Assembly (NCBI RefSeq): GCF_003268275.1
Contig: NZ_QLYR01000011.1
Location: 1-64,000, forward strand
Length of the DNA stretch: 64,000 bases
Origin: Hydrogeniiclostridium mannosilyticum
GTDB lineage: Bacteria > Bacillota > Clostridia > Oscillospirales > Acutalibacteraceae
Direction of reading: 5' to 3'
This document shows, piece by piece, positions 61,419 through 64,000 of this stretch. Positions within the stretch are counted from its first letter, which is position 1, and every line of letters begins with the position of its first letter. The translations under genes and the position numbers were made by a program. The notes beneath the pieces are model-generated. The model worked only from the letters and a program-made list of their open reading frames with translations, was not told where the DNA came from and did no database searches.

Positions 61419-61448
61419 AACCGCGGCGCTACAGCTTAGGCCGCGGTT
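61419..61448 (+). terminator. Hairpin after the isomerase-like gene
   Basis: Perfect 8-bp stem AACCGCGG / CCGCGGTT with a 14-base loop; no T run, so possibly only a stabilising stem. Confidence 0.5.
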
Positions 61449-61506
61449 GGGGGCTGGCGCTTAGCGGCAATCCATATTTTATCTTGGCAGGAGGCGTGAG
61501 GAGGAT

Positions 61507-62124
61507 ATGAAAAATCTGACGGAGATTCCAGACGGCTACCGGACGATATGGAGCTTGGACCTGAAAAGCGATCAAAAAAAGGCGCTGTGGTTGAATCTAA
61601 CAGCGCTGATAGTGATCGTGGGGATGGCGGTTGCGGCGGCGTTTGCTGTTCCGCTGAATTTTTTACTGGATTTATCCCGCTTTTTTCATGCGGGCGGAGT
61701 CAGCGGTATACTGGCGGTGCTCTGGGAGGCCTTGGGAAAGCTGGCTGCCATTGTCATCGGCACAGTTGCCTGTCCGCTGCTTCAGGCGCTGCTGAACGGC
61801 CTGCTGGGCAGATGGCTCAGCGGTGTGAAGCCCACTTACGGCTTTACAGGGCTGGTTCTGTACACCAGCAGCAACGCCTGCTTTACAAAGCGCGGTTATA
61901 TTGCCCTTTTACTGCTGCCGGCGGCGATTTTGGGAGCGCTTCTCCTTCTGGTGAACCTATTGGTTCCGCTTTCCTGGTTTTGGGTGGTTTACCTGATTCA
62001 GGCCTGCAATCTCTCCAGCGCCGTGGCGAGCGTTTACACGGCCTGTAAGCTTTTCCGGCTGCCCGCAGACATCCTGGTGCAGGATGCGGGAGCGCGCATG
62101 ACGGCCTATGTAAAAGCAGAATAA
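61507..62124 (+). CDS. DUF3267-like membrane protein lacking the HExxH zinc motif
   Basis: A 205-residue membrane protein with about four helices. GVKPTYGFTGLVLYTSSNACFTKRGYIALLLLPA matches the DUF3267 family, in which a preceding LHELxHG motif would bind zinc as in metalloproteases. Here the corresponding stretch is LLQALLNGLLGRW: the His, Glu and His positions are Gln, Ala and Asn. So it is probably a non-catalytic family member. GAGGAGGAT precedes the ATG. A gene for another unknown membrane protein follows in the same direction. Confidence 0.65.
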   Translation: MKNLTEIPDGYRTIWSLDLKSDQKKALWLNLTALIVIVGMAVAAAFAVPLNFLLDLSRFFHAGGVSGILAVLWEALGKLAAIVIGTVACPLLQALLNGLLGRWLSGVKPTYGFTGLVLYTSSNACFTKRGYIALLLLPAAILGALLLLVNLLVPLSWFWVVYLIQACNLSSAVASVYTACKLFRLPADILVQDAGARMTAYVKAE

Positions 62125-62203
62125 AACCAATGATTGTTATGCTGGCTGAAATTGACTGAAGCAGCCGGTGAATAAGCAGAAGTTAAGAAAGGGAGATTGT
62201 GTG

Positions 62204-63010
62204 ATGGCAGAGATGATTGCAAGGCGGCAGTTCGACCCCTTGTACATTTGGCTGGACCTGGGGTTTCTGTTGTTTTTTGCATGCCTGTTGCTGCTGCGCA
62301 AAAAGTATATGACGGTTTTGACCGGCTTGCTTGCCGGCCTGCTGTATATGGTAGTGGATTTCGGTATTTTCCACCTGGTTTGCGGCGCCCGGGAAATTTC
62401 CGGCGGCTACAGCCTTTTCTGGGTGCTGCTTTGGATGTCGATGAGCTACGGCTTTACCAATTTTGCCTGGATCTGGCTCTGGATCTCGAAGGATCACCGG
62501 CTTCTGGAATGGTCAATGCTGATATTGACATGGTGGTTCTGCTGCCCGTTGATTACCCGGACCTTCGGCGGTGGCCTTGAACCGATCACCATTCAGCGGA
62601 CAACAGGCTCCTATCATGGCTATATGGCGCTTATCCTTTTGGTAGGATACCTGGGGTTGATTGTCTGGAACCTGTGGCAGAAGGAGCAAGAGACCAGGGC
62701 GCCGATCCTATGGCTGTTGGCAATCGGCATCCTGGTGCAGCTCGGCTGGGAGGCGATGCTCCTGGTGGGCGGTGTCCGCAGCGCCGGATTCAGCAGCCTG
62801 GCGGATAAGCTCTCGCCGCTGCTGGTAAATTCCCTGTTGGAGACGAACTTGGGTATGCCCTATATCTATGTCATTTTTATTCTGTACTCCAGCCGCCGTA
62901 CGGAAGGGCTGCGCCGCCGCTCAGACAGGTTGACATGTTTAGCGCGTATCCGGGAGCTAAACGGGCGGCGGGTACGGGATGTACCGTCTGACGGCGGTTA
63001 TTTTGCCTGA
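62204..63010 (+). CDS. Polytopic membrane protein of unknown function
   Basis: A 268-residue protein with about seven hydrophobic helices (LYIWLDLGFLLFFACLLLL, VLTGLLAGLLYMVVDFGIF, LFWVLLWMSMSYGFTNFAW, WLLAIGILVQLGWEAMLLV), rich in Trp. I recognise no family. The ATG at 62204 follows AAGAAAGGGAG; an earlier in-frame start at 62168 has no site. The C-terminal 40 residues are basic and likely cytoplasmic (RRTEGLRRRSDRL). Confidence 0.7.
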   Translation: MAEMIARRQFDPLYIWLDLGFLLFFACLLLLRKKYMTVLTGLLAGLLYMVVDFGIFHLVCGAREISGGYSLFWVLLWMSMSYGFTNFAWIWLWISKDHRLLEWSMLILTWWFCCPLITRTFGGGLEPITIQRTTGSYHGYMALILLVGYLGLIVWNLWQKEQETRAPILWLLAIGILVQLGWEAMLLVGGVRSAGFSSLADKLSPLLVNSLLETNLGMPYIYVIFILYSSRRTEGLRRRSDRLTCLARIRELNGRRVRDVPSDGGYFA

Positions 63011-63166
63011 GCGGGATAATAAGCAAAAGGGCGTTTTTCCCTGCCCTTCTGTTTTACCCTCATCCGATGGCTCCGAAGGCAGCGGATGAAACGGCGCCGC
63101 GCTAAAATGGATAATAGCAGCGTGAAGCACGGCGCCCCGTTTTGCCGGGAACCGATCGAGCCAGGT

Positions 63167-63619
63167 TCAATGGCTGCTATAAAATACATAAGCTGTTATT
63201 TTCAAAAACAGCGTGACCGCCAGAATGACGATGGACACATAAAAGGCTGTCATATTATACAGTGCGGTGGTAACCGTGGCAAAGAGCAAAAAGAGAAGAA
63301 GAATATCCAGCACCGCACCCCCGCTCTTGTCGTGCAGGTACTGCTTTCTTTCCTCCAGCTCGGTTTGCATTTGTTCTTTTAACAAGGCTTTATTTTTAAG
63401 CAGCTTCTTATAGCGGAGGATTCTGCGGAGAATGAAAAGAATGCCGCCGAAGAAGATCACCTTGCTGGTGATACCGGCAAAATTGGTCATCACCCTGGAG
63501 TCTCCGCCGGTCTCGCCAACAATGACCATGTAAATCAGCATAACAGCTAAAATTCCCCAGGACGTACGAACGCGCCATTTAATTTTATCCGTGTAGCTGA
63601 GCGAATCAGATTTCCTCAT
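63167..63619 (-). CDS. Small membrane protein in an operon with an XRE regulator
   Basis: A 150-residue protein with four hydrophobic helices in two pairs (WGILAVMLIYMVIVG, SKVIFFGGILFILRRIL; VLDILLLFLLFATVTTAL, FYVSIVILAVTLFLKIT) separated by a charged coiled-coil-like stretch (KALLKEQMQTELEERKQ). Proteins with this layout often follow small HTH regulators in Firmicutes, role unknown. Its start overlaps the regulator gene by 14 bases, so expression is coupled. Confidence 0.72.
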   Translation of the reverse strand: MRKSDSLSYTDKIKWRVRTSWGILAVMLIYMVIVGETGGDSRVMTNFAGITSKVIFFGGILFILRRILRYKKLLKNKALLKEQMQTELEERKQYLHDKSGGAVLDILLLFLLFATVTTALYNMTAFYVSIVILAVTLFLKITAYVFYSSH

Positions 63620-63836
63620 ACCGCAGATCCTCCAATTCTTTATTTTCTTTTAAGCAGCAAAGCTCTTCGACGGTTACTCCAAACACAACAGCCATGCGGT
63701 AAGCCAGCATAAGGGACGGACTGTACTGGCCCTTTTCAATTGAAATGACAGTCCGTGCAGAAACATGGACAAGCGCAGCCAGCTCCTGCTGTGTCATTTT
63801 TAATTGGGTACGAAGTTCTTTTACTCTGTTTTTCAT
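63606..63836 (-). CDS. XRE family HTH transcriptional regulator
   Basis: A 76-residue Cro/C1-type regulator: MKNRVKELRTQLKMTQQELA, then SARTVISIEKGQYSPSLML (helix-turn-helix) and VFGVTVEELCCL. The ATG at 63836 begins the standard N-terminus; the frame further upstream runs through the promoter and operators and is not coding. Two palindromes upstream with the same core are its probable binding sites, giving autoregulation. Confidence 0.88.
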   Translation of the reverse strand: MKNRVKELRTQLKMTQQELAALVHVSARTVISIEKGQYSPSLMLAYRMAVVFGVTVEELCCLKENKELEDLRYEEI

Positions 63837-63876
63837 CTTGCAGTGCCCCGTCTTTAAAAGTAAATTGTTCACAGCA

Positions 63877-63900
63877 TAATATGAAGTTAACTTCATATTA
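63877..63900. promoter_or_regulatory. Palindromic operator 1 of the XRE unit
   Basis: Perfect 24-bp palindrome TAATATGAAGTTAACTTCATATTA; it continues outwards (CAGC/GCTG) with one mismatch. It covers the -10 box of the minus-strand promoter. Confidence 0.85.
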
Positions 63901-63923
63901 CGCTGATTCAACAAATTTGTCAA
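63895..63923 (-). promoter_or_regulatory. Promoter of the XRE unit
   Basis: On the minus strand a consensus TTGACA (63923-63918) and TAATAT (63900-63895) have a 17-base spacer. The -10 lies in operator 1, and operator 2 lies just upstream of the -35. Confidence 0.88.
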
Positions 63924-63925
63924 GC

Positions 63926-63951
63926 AAAAGCTGAAGTCTACTTCAGCTTTT
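63926..63951. promoter_or_regulatory. Palindromic operator 2 of the XRE unit
   Basis: Twelve-base arms AAAAGCTGAAGT / ACTTCAGCTTTT around a 2-base centre. It shares the core TGAAGTnnACTTCA with operator 1, 50 bases centre to centre. Confidence 0.85.
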
Positions 63952-64000
63952 TGTACGGACAACAACAGGATTCATGAGCGGGTTTGTCAGGATTTTATAT

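Overview
This 64 kb window comes from a fairly G+C-rich, low-complexity-free chromosome of a spore-forming member of the Clostridia; an Oscillospirales-like lineage is my best guess. The reasons are the YpeB germination protein, Gram-positive style ribosome binding sites with frequent TTG/GTG starts, a Bacillus/Clostridium-type ARG box, two Lpl/Ytc-type sugar permeases with their lipoprotein, a BadF-type amino-sugar kinase next to MurQ, and an IS200 remnant. No rRNA, CRISPR array, complete prophage or replication origin was seen.

Layout. 1-10.3 kb is a carbohydrate-use locus: two ABC permeases (the first cut by the window edge), a lipoprotein binding protein, a GHL6-like glycosidase, a 2-hydroxyacid dehydrogenase and, on the other strand, a large GH106-type alpha-L-rhamnosidase. 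10.5-22 kb holds housekeeping and transport genes: a CPA2 antiporter, an iron-sulfur superfamily 2 helicase with an N-terminal nuclease-like domain, DUF1846, gamma carbonic anhydrase, AzlCD, an ECF S-component facing a MocR/PdxR-type regulator, and ypeB without sleB. 22-32.5 kb is a mostly co-directional run: a PuuD-type amidotransferase, murD, two overlapping M42 aminopeptidases, a GNAT protein, a methionine gamma-lyase-family protein containing a 36-bp perfect palindrome, a GH42-like glycosidase, and a BadF kinase plus murQ (MurNAc recycling). tRNA-Leu(UAG) and a dead IS200 copy follow.

34.2-43.5 kb is an arginine biosynthesis cluster, argG-argH-argC-(diacylglycerol glucosyltransferase-like)-argJ-argB-argD-argF, with an ArgR box directly upstream of the promoter. 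43.7-50.1 kb has an FAD oxidoreductase, pepT and gatC-gatA-gatB; gatA carries a one-base frameshift between its second and third catalytic residues. 50.3-52.2 kb has an esterase, a cytidylate-kinase-like protein and tRNA-Arg(CCG).

52.2-58 kb is the accessory part and is visibly more A+T-rich. Downstream of tRNA-Arg, copies of a terminator-like repeat flank a small toxin-like/immunity-like pair. Next come a possible 38-aa ORF on the minus strand and a possible 42-codon peptide on the plus strand; a strong hairpin separates the peptide from a five-gene ABC operon (three membrane proteins, one ATPase, one membrane-anchored exported protein). This looks like a peptide export or self-immunity system and is the best candidate here for something undescribed. 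58-64 kb returns to ordinary genes: HelD, a hydroxypyruvate isomerase-like TIM barrel, a DUF3267-like protein lacking the usual zinc motif, an unknown membrane protein, and an XRE regulator/membrane protein pair with two matching palindromic operators around its promoter.
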